Below are positions 1 to 7,428 of a stretch of DNA of 37,994 nt, in pieces. Below the pieces are notes generated by a model that ran no database searches, was not told the origin of the DNA, and saw nothing but the letters and a program-made list of their open reading frames with translations. The DNA is taken from assembly GCA_030733815.1 (NCBI GenBank), contig JAUZQE010000028.1, forward strand, positions 1-37,994, read 5' to 3'. Within the stretch, counting starts at the first letter, position 1, and each line of letters starts with the position of its first letter. The DNA comes from Yanghanlia caeni (lineage in GTDB: Bacteria > Pseudomonadota > Gammaproteobacteria > Burkholderiales > Burkholderiaceae_B). Position numbers and translations under genes: made by a program.

Positions 1-33
1 CAGTACATCGAACAGCAGCAGACGCCACACTGA
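1..33 (+). CDS. C-terminal tail of a truncated ORF, possibly IS TnpB
   Basis: An open frame enters from the left edge and ends at a TGA at 31-33, giving only ten codons (QYIEQQQTPH). It is too short to identify by itself. A perfect hairpin and an IS200/IS605-like terminal structure follow at once, so it may be the end of a TnpB/OrfB-type protein. That link is inferred from context, not from homology, and the frame could be non-coding. Confidence 0.25.
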   Translation, partial: QYIEQQQTPH

Positions 34-110
34 CCGCCCAAAGGACGCCTACGGCGTCCCCGCTATCCTTCCCCGGCTTGAAGGCCGAGGCTTGCCGCGC
101 ACCGGGTCAA
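34..110 (+). mobile_element. Probable IS200/IS605-family right end
   Basis: Two hairpins sit just after the truncated ORF. GGACGCC-TAC-GGCGTCC (43-59) is a perfect 7-bp stem. An imperfect stem at 71-90 (CCCCGGC against GCCGAGG around a short loop) resembles the subterminal palindromes of IS200/IS605 right ends. The sequence then runs to TCAA at 107-110, the kind of right-end tetranucleotide cut in IS608-like elements. No tnpA, left end or full tnpB lies in the window, so the assignment rests on structure and on resemblance to remembered family ends. Positions 111-247 hold nothing recognisable. Confidence 0.4.
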
Positions 111-247
111 AAACCGCTTCATAGTAGCTACCTCCGATAGATCCAGATGGTCATCGAAGTGCAGCAATACGCGTGCCCCTAGGGAGTGATTCGGTCGCCT
201 TGAAACGTGTCGAAGCGCGTTGCAACAGCCATTCGGCAGCCAGCGCG

Positions 248-751
248 TCAGGCAGATTCGTGAAGTTCTGCGTCGCGCAGACTCACATAGATCAGCACCA
301 CCCCAATGGTGATGAAGAAGCGAAAGGCGGAAGGCACGCCGTTCCATTGCTCGGACATCCACATGCCAAACCATTCACCGCCAATCGACATGAAACCCAC
401 CTGCCACAGCAGGAAACCCAGCGTAAGCCCGATGATGGCCCACCGCTTCATGCGGTTGAACTGCGCCGCCGGCGCATGGCGGTAACGGAACATGCGCCAG
501 GCCCCCACCCAGCACAGCACGGCGGTGGCTAGCTCGAAGAGAATGATCAGGCCATACAGTGCGTGATGCGCGAACGTGGATTCGATGGCGCGATACTGGA
601 TGGTGGCGGTGGGGAAGATGGTGTCCATGCGCAGCACGTGCTGCACGAACGCGAAGTTGCTGCCGTAATCGGTGAGGTTGCCGAAGGCCACGAGCGATGC
701 GAAAAACGCAATGGCCGCCGTGAGCAGCATCTTGGAGTAGCGGGTTGCCAT
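248..751 (-). CDS. DUF2165 family small integral membrane protein
   Basis: The 167-residue protein has four hydrophobic segments, roughly residues 8-28, 64-88, 103-125 and 140-160, separated by short polar loops. Its overall pattern matches the DUF2165 family of predicted small inner-membrane proteins. No enzymatic motif is visible and the function is unknown. The ATG start is preceded by a GGGGTG stretch about 9 nt upstream. The gene begins only 31 nt past the 3' end of tRNA-Lys on the same strand with no terminator-like hairpin between, so it is probably transcribed from the tRNA promoter. The family call is from sequence character; the shared transcript is inferred. Confidence 0.85.
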   Translation of the reverse strand: MATRYSKMLLTAAIAFFASLVAFGNLTDYGSNFAFVQHVLRMDTIFPTATIQYRAIESTFAHHALYGLIILFELATAVLCWVGAWRMFRYRHAPAAQFNRMKRWAIIGLTLGFLLWQVGFMSIGGEWFGMWMSEQWNGVPSAFRFFITIGVVLIYVSLRDAELHESA

Positions 752-782
752 GACGGTAACACCCCGGTCGAAGATATGAGGC

Positions 783-858
783 TGGTGGGTCGTGCGCGAC
801 TCGAACGCGCGACCAACGGATTAAAAGTCCGCTGCTCTACCGACTGAGCTAACGACCC
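783..858 (-). tRNA. tRNA-Lys (anticodon UUU)
   Basis: On the minus strand a complete 76-nt cloverleaf begins with GGGTCGT, which pairs with ACGACCC at the 3' end. A D-arm (TAGCTCAGTCGGTAGAGC) is present, and the anticodon stem-loop GGACTTTTAATCC gives anticodon TTT. The T-arm carries GTTCGAGTC. The 3' CCA is encoded (783-785). It decodes AAA/AAG lysine codons. U34 of this tRNA is one of the wobble positions completed by MnmC, whose gene lies about 2.4 kb upstream on the same strand. Confidence 0.97.
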
Positions 859-882
859 GGCCTAAAAGCGACCAAGACTGCA

Positions 883-912
883 ATTATGGCCTATTTTTCG
901 GGGGCATGTCAA
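883..912 (-). promoter_or_regulatory. Sigma70-type promoter of tRNA-Lys
   Basis: Read on the minus strand, a perfect -35 TTGACA (907-912) is followed by an 18-nt spacer and a -10 CATAAT (883-888). Transcription would start near 876, leaving an 18-nt leader before the tRNA 5' end at 858. It lies just beyond the GH31 stop codon, so tRNA-Lys has its own promoter rather than depending on read-through. Confidence 0.72.
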
Positions 913-933
913 TTTGCCCGTTGCTGCCACCAT

Positions 934-955
934 CGCGGGCGTCATCGCGCCCGCG
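934..955 (-). other. GC-rich hairpin spanning the GH31 stop codon
   Basis: A perfect 8-bp stem, CGCGGGCG (934-941) and CGCCCGCG (948-955), with loop TCATCG contains the TGA stop (942-944) of the GH31-like gene. No T-run follows on the minus strand, so it is not a textbook intrinsic terminator. It could slow polymerase or protect the mRNA 3' end, or it may be chance in GC-rich coding sequence. Confidence 0.35.
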
Positions 956-3194
956 AAATGCGCACCTCGGCTCCCCGTCGCTTCACTTCCAGCCCTTCGG
1001 AAGGCAGGATCTTCAGGCCTTCGAGCCCCTTGATGTAGCTGGAGCCCTGCATCTGCATCACGCGAATCTTGTTGCGCATGACGACCGGGCTGTGTTCCGG
1101 CATGCCGAACATCCAGACTTCATCGAGCAGACGCGCCGAATTGAAGTCGCCCGTATGCAGGCCGCCCGGGCCAAGACACAGCATGTGGCCTTCGCGACCG
1201 AAGATGGGCAGGGTGTCGAGCCCGGCCTCGACCTCGAGCAGCGTGCCGCCCTCGTAGCGCCAGCCGGTGTTCATGTCCCACCAGGCGGAGCCTTCGGGCA
1301 GATAGACGCGGGCTTTGGTGCCCGGCTCGAGCATGGGCGCCACCAGCAACGCCGGGCCCAGCATGTATTGCGTGTCCCACGCTTGCGCCACCGGGTCGGC
1401 AGGGAAGCACAGCGCCATGGACCGCTGCACCGGCAGGCCGGTGCGCACCGCGTCTTCGATGATGCCCAGCACGTAGGGAATGAGCCGGTAGCGCCACTGC
1501 AGCCAGTGTCGCACCAGTTCCTGCACCGACGAATCGAATGCCGTGGGCAGAAGCCCCGGCACGCCCTGGAACGAGAAGTTGGCCGAAAACACACAGGTGG
1601 CCAGCCAGCGCACGTAAAGCTCGGGCGTCATGGAATCGAGCGGGTGCTGCGCAGAGCCCAGGCGGTGCGTTTGCACCGGGATGCCGCTGTCGCCCAGCGC
1701 GAGCGCCGTGCGCAGGCTGTGTTCCATGCCGGCCCAGGTGTTCTCGCAACGCGGGCCTTCCTGCCAGGCGCTGCGCTGCACGGCGGGGAAGATGTCGGAG
1801 CTGACGATCACGCCTTCCTGGGGGGTGCGGTGACCCGCCACCGCATCGAACAGCGCCCGACGCGTCAGCAGCGGGTACAGACGCCGCAGCACGGCGCCGC
1901 ATTCGCCCCCGCGCGCCGTGACGTCATCGGGAATGTCGACCTGCGCGCTGCACACGGGTGCGCCCAGGCCTTCGTCGACCGCCTGGCGCTGGCGCTCGAC
2001 CCAGAGCTTGTAGACGTCTTTGTTCGTGAGGTCGAGCAGCCCGTACGGCTGCCCGCCCGTGACGTCGTTGCCGGGGAACACGCAGGCGCTGCCGTCTTCG
2101 TCGCGAATCAGCAGCCAGCCGCGGTCTTCCCATTCTTCGAACAGCGGCGTGCCCGCCAGCACGGCAGGCAACGTGGGGGCCGCCAACTGGACGTTGGCCT
2201 TCTGCAGCCGGGACTGAAATTCCCGGATGTCGCCGCAGCGCTCGGGGTTCCATTCGAAGGCGGGCTTGTCGCTCAGGAACCCGTACGGCGCAGGCGCAGC
2301 AAGCTGCAGGGTGTCCACGCTCCACTCGTTGGCGCGAAACGTTTCCACGATGCCCAGGGCCTCGTCGACCGACGTGCCCGGTGCCTGTTCGAGCCACACG
2401 CCCATGGGCCATAGGCCGGGCTGACCGGCGCGGCCGGTGAGCGCAGTAAACTGGTTCAGGATTTCGGTGGGCTCGCCTGCGAACAGGAAAAAGTCGAGTA
2501 CGGCGTCGTGAACGTCGTAGCGGCAGACATCGCTGGAGCCGGCGGCCAGATCGTATTCGATGCGACCGAGCGTATTGAAGTACACGCCCCAGCCGCGCGT
2601 GCTCCACAGCAACGAACCAACACGGTCGGCCGCGTTGTCGGAAACCAGCCGCGCACCCCGGCGATCGGGGTCGCCCGCCGTTTCGCCCAGCCCGTGCAGG
2701 CTTTCGTCGGCTCCAAGTGCCGTAACGAGCCGCCATTGCGTGTCGTTGCCCGAACCGGCGCACTGCAGGGCGTCGTGCCCGACCGTGCGCAGCACGCAGC
2801 GGTCACCCCGGTACAACGCAAGCCGCAAGGGGTTGGATGCCACCTCGAGCGCAATTTCGCCCTGCTCGAGCCGCCAGCCTTCACCCCCCACGACGGAACT
2901 GGTCGCCAGTTCGCCAACCGGTTCGTCGCGGGCCAGCAGCATCTCGGCCAATGCCTTCTGACGTGCGGTGGGCTTTTCTTCGCGGGCGAGCAGGGTTTCA
3001 GGAGGAGCACAGCGCACGCGGTAGACACCGGGCGCATGCGCCTCGATCTGTAACGCCAGCCCGGCTGCGGGTAGCGCGAAGTCGGCCCGGACAGAAGTGG
3101 CGTTGGTGAATTCCAGATGGGTCAGGGAAGAAAGCAAAACTTGATCGGAATCGTGCGGCACAGCGCAATCCTCGGGACATGGCCCAATAAGCAT
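942..3194 (-). CDS. GH31 (YicI-like) glycoside hydrolase homologue, probably inactive
   Basis: The 750-residue protein has the order of a GH31 alpha-glucosidase/alpha-xylosidase. It has an N-terminal beta-sandwich, a (beta/alpha)8 domain from about residue 255, and a C-terminal region with family-like motifs (YMLGPALLVAPM, VYLPEG). Compared from memory with E. coli YicI, the nucleophile motif KTDFGE is VCSAQV here (residues 414-419), placing Ser416 where the catalytic Asp belongs. The acid/base segment WGGD reads WQEGP (477-481), SRS reads VSSD, and HDIGG reads HRLGS (510-514). A sugar hydrolase role is therefore doubtful, and a binding or structural role is possible. The ATG has AGGGG about 8 nt upstream. 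It lies downstream of mnmC after a 70-nt AT-rich gap. Confidence 0.8.
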   Translation of the reverse strand: MLIGPCPEDCAVPHDSDQVLLSSLTHLEFTNATSVRADFALPAAGLALQIEAHAPGVYRVRCAPPETLLAREEKPTARQKALAEMLLARDEPVGELATSSVVGGEGWRLEQGEIALEVASNPLRLALYRGDRCVLRTVGHDALQCAGSGNDTQWRLVTALGADESLHGLGETAGDPDRRGARLVSDNAADRVGSLLWSTRGWGVYFNTLGRIEYDLAAGSSDVCRYDVHDAVLDFFLFAGEPTEILNQFTALTGRAGQPGLWPMGVWLEQAPGTSVDEALGIVETFRANEWSVDTLQLAAPAPYGFLSDKPAFEWNPERCGDIREFQSRLQKANVQLAAPTLPAVLAGTPLFEEWEDRGWLLIRDEDGSACVFPGNDVTGGQPYGLLDLTNKDVYKLWVERQRQAVDEGLGAPVCSAQVDIPDDVTARGGECGAVLRRLYPLLTRRALFDAVAGHRTPQEGVIVSSDIFPAVQRSAWQEGPRCENTWAGMEHSLRTALALGDSGIPVQTHRLGSAQHPLDSMTPELYVRWLATCVFSANFSFQGVPGLLPTAFDSSVQELVRHWLQWRYRLIPYVLGIIEDAVRTGLPVQRSMALCFPADPVAQAWDTQYMLGPALLVAPMLEPGTKARVYLPEGSAWWDMNTGWRYEGGTLLEVEAGLDTLPIFGREGHMLCLGPGGLHTGDFNSARLLDEVWMFGMPEHSPVVMRNKIRVMQMQGSSYIKGLEGLKILPSEGLEVKRRGAEVRISRAR

Positions 3195-3264
3195 TCAAAA
3201 GCCCCTATTCTGACGGATTTGAGCTATAAAATAAAATCCGACCATATTTTACGGTCGTTTGCCC
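3195..3264 (-). promoter_or_regulatory. AT-rich mnmC-GH31 intergenic region with a dyad
   Basis: This 70-nt gap is strikingly AT-rich against its surroundings. It carries an inverted repeat, CGGATTT (3214-3220) and AAATCCG (3234-3240), with a 13-nt spacer. A smaller GACC/GGTC dyad lies just upstream on the minus strand. No good -35/-10 pair could be fixed. The composition suggests a promoter or operator for the GH31-like gene; a weak mnmC terminator is the alternative. Confidence 0.3.
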
Positions 3265-5115
3265 CTATCTGGCGCGTACCGATTTCAGCAATTCTCGCTC
3301 CACCACTTGGGGTTCGCCGTTCAGCCGGGCAGCAATAATCTCACCGGCCAACGTCATCCAGCTCAGTCCGCGCGACCCGTACCCGCAGGCCAGCCATACC
3401 GACTCACGGGCATCAACCGCTCCGATCATGGGCAAGTGGTCGCTGAACGCCACACGCCACCCTGCCCAGCCCGACGGTTGCGCGCGGGCCGCCCTCAGGC
3501 GTGCGGCGTCGATCTCGAGCAAACCGGCCACCTTGTGCGCCACCGAATCGAAACCGGACTCGGTCGGCTCGCTCACGGCTGTGTCGAACACGTAAGTGCT
3601 GCCGCCCGTATGGATTCCGCCGTCTTCGGGAAGCCAGTATCCCGCACCCGCCACAATGGCATGCGTGCAGGGTAAGTCACCCGCCCGAAAGAATGCCACC
3701 TGCCCGCCCATGCGCTGCATGGCAGACAACCTGGGGTAGTGCGCGTCGGGAAACAGTGCGGCCAGCAGCGCGGGCGTGTGCGTGGCGGTGGCCAGCACGA
3801 TGCGAGGCGCCTCGCCCAACACCGCAGCATCGTCGCCCAGCACCTGCCAGCCCGTGCCGCCGGCGCGAATCGAGGCGACGGCACGCGGGTGCACGGTAAT
3901 GCCCTCGTGCGCGAGCAGTATGGCGATCAGGGCGGCCGGCCGTACGCGGGATCCGGCACCCAGCCACACACCCGCGTGCCTGAGCGCATGCCCCACTTGC
4001 GCTTCGGTTTCGTGCGCCTCACACCAGCGTGCCCATTCGGCCGGCTGCGCCAGCTCGCGCAACGCCGCTCGCCAGAGGCCGGATTCGGATTCCGGCACCC
4101 GCAACAGCGAGCCGCAACGCACGTATGCGTCGTGCAGCCCCTTCCAGCGCTGGTGGGCGAGCAGAATGCCTGCGCGGCTCAGGCGAGACATGGGGTTGTC
4201 GTCACGGCTCAGTGCGGGCGTCATGGCGGCACTGCGGTGCCCTTCGTGGCTGCCGCCCGGGCCACTGCGGAACATGGGGTCGAATACGGCAACGGCGTGC
4301 CCGCGCAGCGCAAGCGAATGCGCCACACCCGTGCCGGCCAGTCCGCCACCCACCACAATCACGGGCTCGCGTTGCGGGCGTGGCGCAGGCCGGCCCAGAC
4401 CGGGGCGCAGCACCGCCCGCGACATCTGACGCTTGCCGCCGAAACCGGGCACTCGCGTGACCAGAAAGCCCGCTGCCGCGAGGTCGCGCCTGACCTGCCC
4501 CGCGCTGCACCAGGTCGCCGCCGTGGCCCCCTCGTTGGCCATGCGAACGAGCTGCCCAAACAGCTCGCGCGACCACATTTGCGGGTTCACGCGCGGAGAA
4601 AAGCCGTCAAGAAAGAAGGCGTCGACCCGTGCCTCGGTCTGCCGGGCCAGGTATTCGATACGCCCGAAGGCCAGCGTGAGTGTGACGCGCCCCCCTTCGA
4701 ACTCGAGCCGGTGCAGGCCGGCGATCAGCGGCGGCCACGCATCGACGAGTGCCTGGGCCAGGCCGGCCATTTCGCCTTCATGGCCCGCCAGCGCACGTGC
4801 AAGATCAGCCGCCGTGAACGGATGCGCCTCGAACGAAAGCACGTGCAGGCGCTGCGGTCGGGCGCCACACTCCCGCCAAGCCTGCCAGAGCGCCAGGAAA
4901 TTGTTGCCCAGCCCGAAGCCCGTTTCACACACGGTAAAGGTGTCGCGCCCCTGCCAGCGCTGCGGCAGGTCGTTGCCGCGAAGAAAAACATGCCGCGCCT
5001 GATCGAAAGCGCCCGAGCGGGAGTGATAGACGTCGCCATACAGCGTGCTGCACGGTACCCCCTGCGCATCGAGCGTGAGGTGCGCCGGCTGCAGGGGCTC
5101 GCGCCGGGCTTTCAT
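3265..5115 (-). CDS. mnmC: Bifunctional tRNA mnm5s2U biosynthesis protein MnmC
   Basis: MnmC finishes the wobble-uridine modification of tRNAs such as tRNA-Lys(UUU), Glu and Gln. The C-terminal FAD domain removes the carboxymethyl group, and the N-terminal domain methylates the resulting nm5U using SAM. The N-terminal half shows the SAM-binding stretch ETGFGLGNNF and the motif DGFSPRVNPQMW. The C-terminal half opens with the FAD-binding VVGGGLAGTGVA. The 616-residue length fits the two-domain fusion. I chose the ATG at 5115 (MKARREPLQPAHL, GGGGGTG just upstream). An in-frame GTG at 5166 would add 17 residues not typical of the family. The gene is divergent from the IMPase gene at 5202. Confidence 0.95.
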   Translation of the reverse strand: MKARREPLQPAHLTLDAQGVPCSTLYGDVYHSRSGAFDQARHVFLRGNDLPQRWQGRDTFTVCETGFGLGNNFLALWQAWRECGARPQRLHVLSFEAHPFTAADLARALAGHEGEMAGLAQALVDAWPPLIAGLHRLEFEGGRVTLTLAFGRIEYLARQTEARVDAFFLDGFSPRVNPQMWSRELFGQLVRMANEGATAATWCSAGQVRRDLAAAGFLVTRVPGFGGKRQMSRAVLRPGLGRPAPRPQREPVIVVGGGLAGTGVAHSLALRGHAVAVFDPMFRSGPGGSHEGHRSAAMTPALSRDDNPMSRLSRAGILLAHQRWKGLHDAYVRCGSLLRVPESESGLWRAALRELAQPAEWARWCEAHETEAQVGHALRHAGVWLGAGSRVRPAALIAILLAHEGITVHPRAVASIRAGGTGWQVLGDDAAVLGEAPRIVLATATHTPALLAALFPDAHYPRLSAMQRMGGQVAFFRAGDLPCTHAIVAGAGYWLPEDGGIHTGGSTYVFDTAVSEPTESGFDSVAHKVAGLLEIDAARLRAARAQPSGWAGWRVAFSDHLPMIGAVDARESVWLACGYGSRGLSWMTLAGEIIAARLNGEPQVVERELLKSVRAR

Positions 5116-5201
5116 GTCCACCCCCGCAACAGAGGTACGAAGGGCGTCACGTACAATGAAGCCCACCCTTTTGATCGGGCCCGCTGAACCAGGAATCTGT
5201 C

Positions 5202-6068
5202 ATGCAATCTTTACGTCTTCCCCTGAGTGATTGCCTCGATGCCGCCGTTACCGCGGCGCACGCGGCTGCAGCAATTTTACAGGCGTACGCGCACAACCGC
5301 GGCGACCTCGTCATCGACACCAAGACCCGCAACGACCTGGTGTCCCAGGCCGATCGCGAAGCGGAACAGGCCATCATCGACATACTGCTCGAGCGCACGC
5401 CGCAACTTGGCATCGTGGCCGAGGAAAGCGGCGGCAAGGCATCCGACATCGCCACCTGGTATATCGACCCGCTCGACGGCACCACCAACTTCCTGCACGG
5501 CATTCCCCAGTATGCCGTCTCGATCGCACTCATCGCCCACGCCGGCGCGCTGATCAATGGCGACCAACCCCTTGACCGCGACACGCCGGTAATTGGCGTG
5601 GTGTACGACCCCAACCGCGAGGAACTCTTCACGGGGCTGCACGGCGTGGGCGCCTGGCTGAACGGCCGGCGCATCCAGTGCTCGCGTGCGGCCAGCCTCG
5701 CCGAATCCGTGGTCGGCACGGGCTTTCCCTTTCGCGATTTCTCGTTCGCCGACGAATACATGCCCACACTGCACCACGCCATCCGTCACACCCGCGGGGT
5801 ACGTCGCCACGGAGCGGCGGCGCTCGATCTTGCGTGGGTGGCCTGCGGTCGCTACGATGCCTACTGGGAAATGGGGCTGGCGCCTTGGGACGTCGCGGCC
5901 GGCACGGTGCTGGTGCGCGAAGCGGGTGGCATCTGCGAAGACATCTTCCATGCCGACCCGTGGCCAATCGGCGGCTATGTGTATGCAGGCAACACCAACA
6001 CGGCAACCGAACTCGACGCCATGATCCAGCCGCACATGAAGCCACGCCAATCACGATCATCACAGTAA
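5202..6068 (+). CDS. Inositol monophosphatase family protein (SuhB-like)
   Basis: The 288-residue protein belongs to the Mg2+-dependent IMPase/FIG superfamily, which hydrolyses phosphomonoesters such as inositol-1-phosphate. The metal-binding signature IDPLDGTTNF (about residues 88-97), the upstream AEESGG loop, and the C-terminal WDVAAGTVLVREAGG motif are all intact, so it should be active. It is longer than E. coli SuhB partly because of an insertion (INGDQPLDRD) before VIGVVYDP. It could be SuhB itself or a paralogue of unknown substrate, so no symbol is given. AGGA lies 7 nt before the ATG. A -10-like TACAAT lies at 5152-5157, without a convincing -35. It heads a plus-strand run of four genes. 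Confidence 0.9.
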   Translation: MQSLRLPLSDCLDAAVTAAHAAAAILQAYAHNRGDLVIDTKTRNDLVSQADREAEQAIIDILLERTPQLGIVAEESGGKASDIATWYIDPLDGTTNFLHGIPQYAVSIALIAHAGALINGDQPLDRDTPVIGVVYDPNREELFTGLHGVGAWLNGRRIQCSRAASLAESVVGTGFPFRDFSFADEYMPTLHHAIRHTRGVRRHGAAALDLAWVACGRYDAYWEMGLAPWDVAAGTVLVREAGGICEDIFHADPWPIGGYVYAGNTNTATELDAMIQPHMKPRQSRSSQ

Positions 6069-6079
6069 CGGTACCCGCC

Positions 6080-7285
6080 ATGAATCTTGCCGAACCCATC
6101 GTACGCTGGCACGACGAATTCGCCCGCATCCGCCGCGACATCCATCAGAATCCGGAACTGGCCTACGAAGAGGTTCGCACGGCAGAGCTGGTTGCCAGCC
6201 AGCTCGAATCCTGGGGCATCGAGGTCACTCGCAAGATCGGCGTCACAGGGGTCGTAGGCGCCATCAGGGGCCGCAGCGACAACGGGCGTGCCATCGGCCT
6301 GCGCGCCGACATGGACGCCCTGCCCATGCAGGAACTGAATGCCTTCGGGCATGCCAGCCGCCACCCGGGCAAGATGCACGCATGCGGTCACGACGGCCAC
6401 ACGGCCATGCTGCTGGCCGCCGCCCGTTGCCTGGCCGAAAGCCGCGACTTCGAAGGCACGGTCTATGTCATCTTCCAGCCCGCCGAAGAAGGCCACGCGG
6501 GTGCCCAGGCCATGATCGACGACGGCCTGTTCGAACGCTTCCCCATGGACGCCGTGTTCGGCATGCACAACTGGCCGGGTCTGCCCGTGGGCAGTTTCGG
6601 TCTCACTCCCGGCCCCATCATGGCAAGCAGCAACACGTTCAGCGTACGCATCGTCGGCAAGGGTGCGCACGGCGCCATGCCCAATCTGGGCGCCGACCCG
6701 GTCATCGCGGCCGTCAACATGGTTCAGGTACTGCAAACCATCATCACCCGCAATCGCGACCCGCTCGACCCGGGGGTGCTCAGCGTCACGCAGATCCACG
6801 CCGGCTCCGCCGACAACGTCATTCCCACCGAGGCCGAAATTCGCGGTACCGTACGCACCTTCACCGACGCAACACTCGATCTCATCGAATCGCGCATGAA
6901 AACCATCTGCGAACAAACGGCCGCCACACTCGAGTGCACGGCCACGTTCGACTTCCAGCGCAAATATCCGCCTACGGTCAACTGGCCGGAAGAAGCCGAA
7001 TTTTGCGCAACGGTCATGGAAGGCATCGTTGGCCCCGAGCACGTGGTACGTGACGTCACGCCGTCGATGGGCGCCGAAGACTTCGCGTTCATGCTGCAGC
7101 ACAAGCCCGGCTGCTATGTCTGGATCGGCAACGGCCAGGGCGACCATCGTGAACAGGGCCACGGTATGGGCCCCTGCACATTGCACAACGGCACCTACGA
7201 CTTCAACGACGCACTCATCCCGCTGGGCGGCACCTACTGGGTCGAGCTCGCGCGGCGCTGGCTGGCCACTCCCACCCGCGGCTGA
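6080..7285 (+). CDS. M20 family metallo-amidohydrolase (hippurate hydrolase-like)
   Basis: This 401-residue member of peptidase family M20 probably cleaves an N-acyl amino acid or similar amide with a binuclear metal centre. Visible motifs are RADMDALP, the metal-binding HACGHDGHT with its Cys and His ligands, PAEEGHAG with the catalytic Glu pair, MHNWPGLP, the dimerisation-domain segment GKGAHGAMP, and a late SMGAEDFAF. The ATG at 6080 is 11 nt after the IMPase stop; the open frame extends further upstream only through IMPase coding sequence. The ribosome site is weak, so translation may depend on the upstream gene. A paralogue of the same length lies at 35643-36848. The substrate cannot be told from sequence. 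Confidence 0.92.
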   Translation: MNLAEPIVRWHDEFARIRRDIHQNPELAYEEVRTAELVASQLESWGIEVTRKIGVTGVVGAIRGRSDNGRAIGLRADMDALPMQELNAFGHASRHPGKMHACGHDGHTAMLLAAARCLAESRDFEGTVYVIFQPAEEGHAGAQAMIDDGLFERFPMDAVFGMHNWPGLPVGSFGLTPGPIMASSNTFSVRIVGKGAHGAMPNLGADPVIAAVNMVQVLQTIITRNRDPLDPGVLSVTQIHAGSADNVIPTEAEIRGTVRTFTDATLDLIESRMKTICEQTAATLECTATFDFQRKYPPTVNWPEEAEFCATVMEGIVGPEHVVRDVTPSMGAEDFAFMLQHKPGCYVWIGNGQGDHREQGHGMGPCTLHNGTYDFNDALIPLGGTYWVELARRWLATPTRG

Positions 7286-7428
7286 ACACCAACCCGGGGG
7301 CACGAAACGCGCAACTCGGTAAAATGCGGGGGCGCTTCGTGTCTGCCGGCGTTTCCAATTGCCGTGCGGCGCACAGGCGCACCCTGTCCGTGGCGTCACC
7401 CCGACGCCGTCTCACCTGGAGCCGCAAA

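Noticed and set aside
906-2414. A 502-codon plus-strand frame antisense to the GH31-like gene
   Set aside because: Composition is that of a shadow frame (Arg, His, Ala, Gly), with no SD and no recognisable motif. The opposing frame carries clear GH31 family segments.
3739-5187. A 482-codon plus-strand frame antisense to mnmC
   Set aside because: Same shadow composition; MnmC motifs on the opposite strand are unambiguous.
5116-5201. A full promoter for the IMPase gene
   Set aside because: TACAAT is a fair -10 but no -35 resembling TTGACA lies 15-19 nt upstream, so I do not list it as a promoter.
5678-6079. An N-terminal extension of the first M20 amidohydrolase
   Set aside because: The extension runs through IMPase coding sequence in another frame and has no homologue-like content; the family N-terminus begins at 6080.
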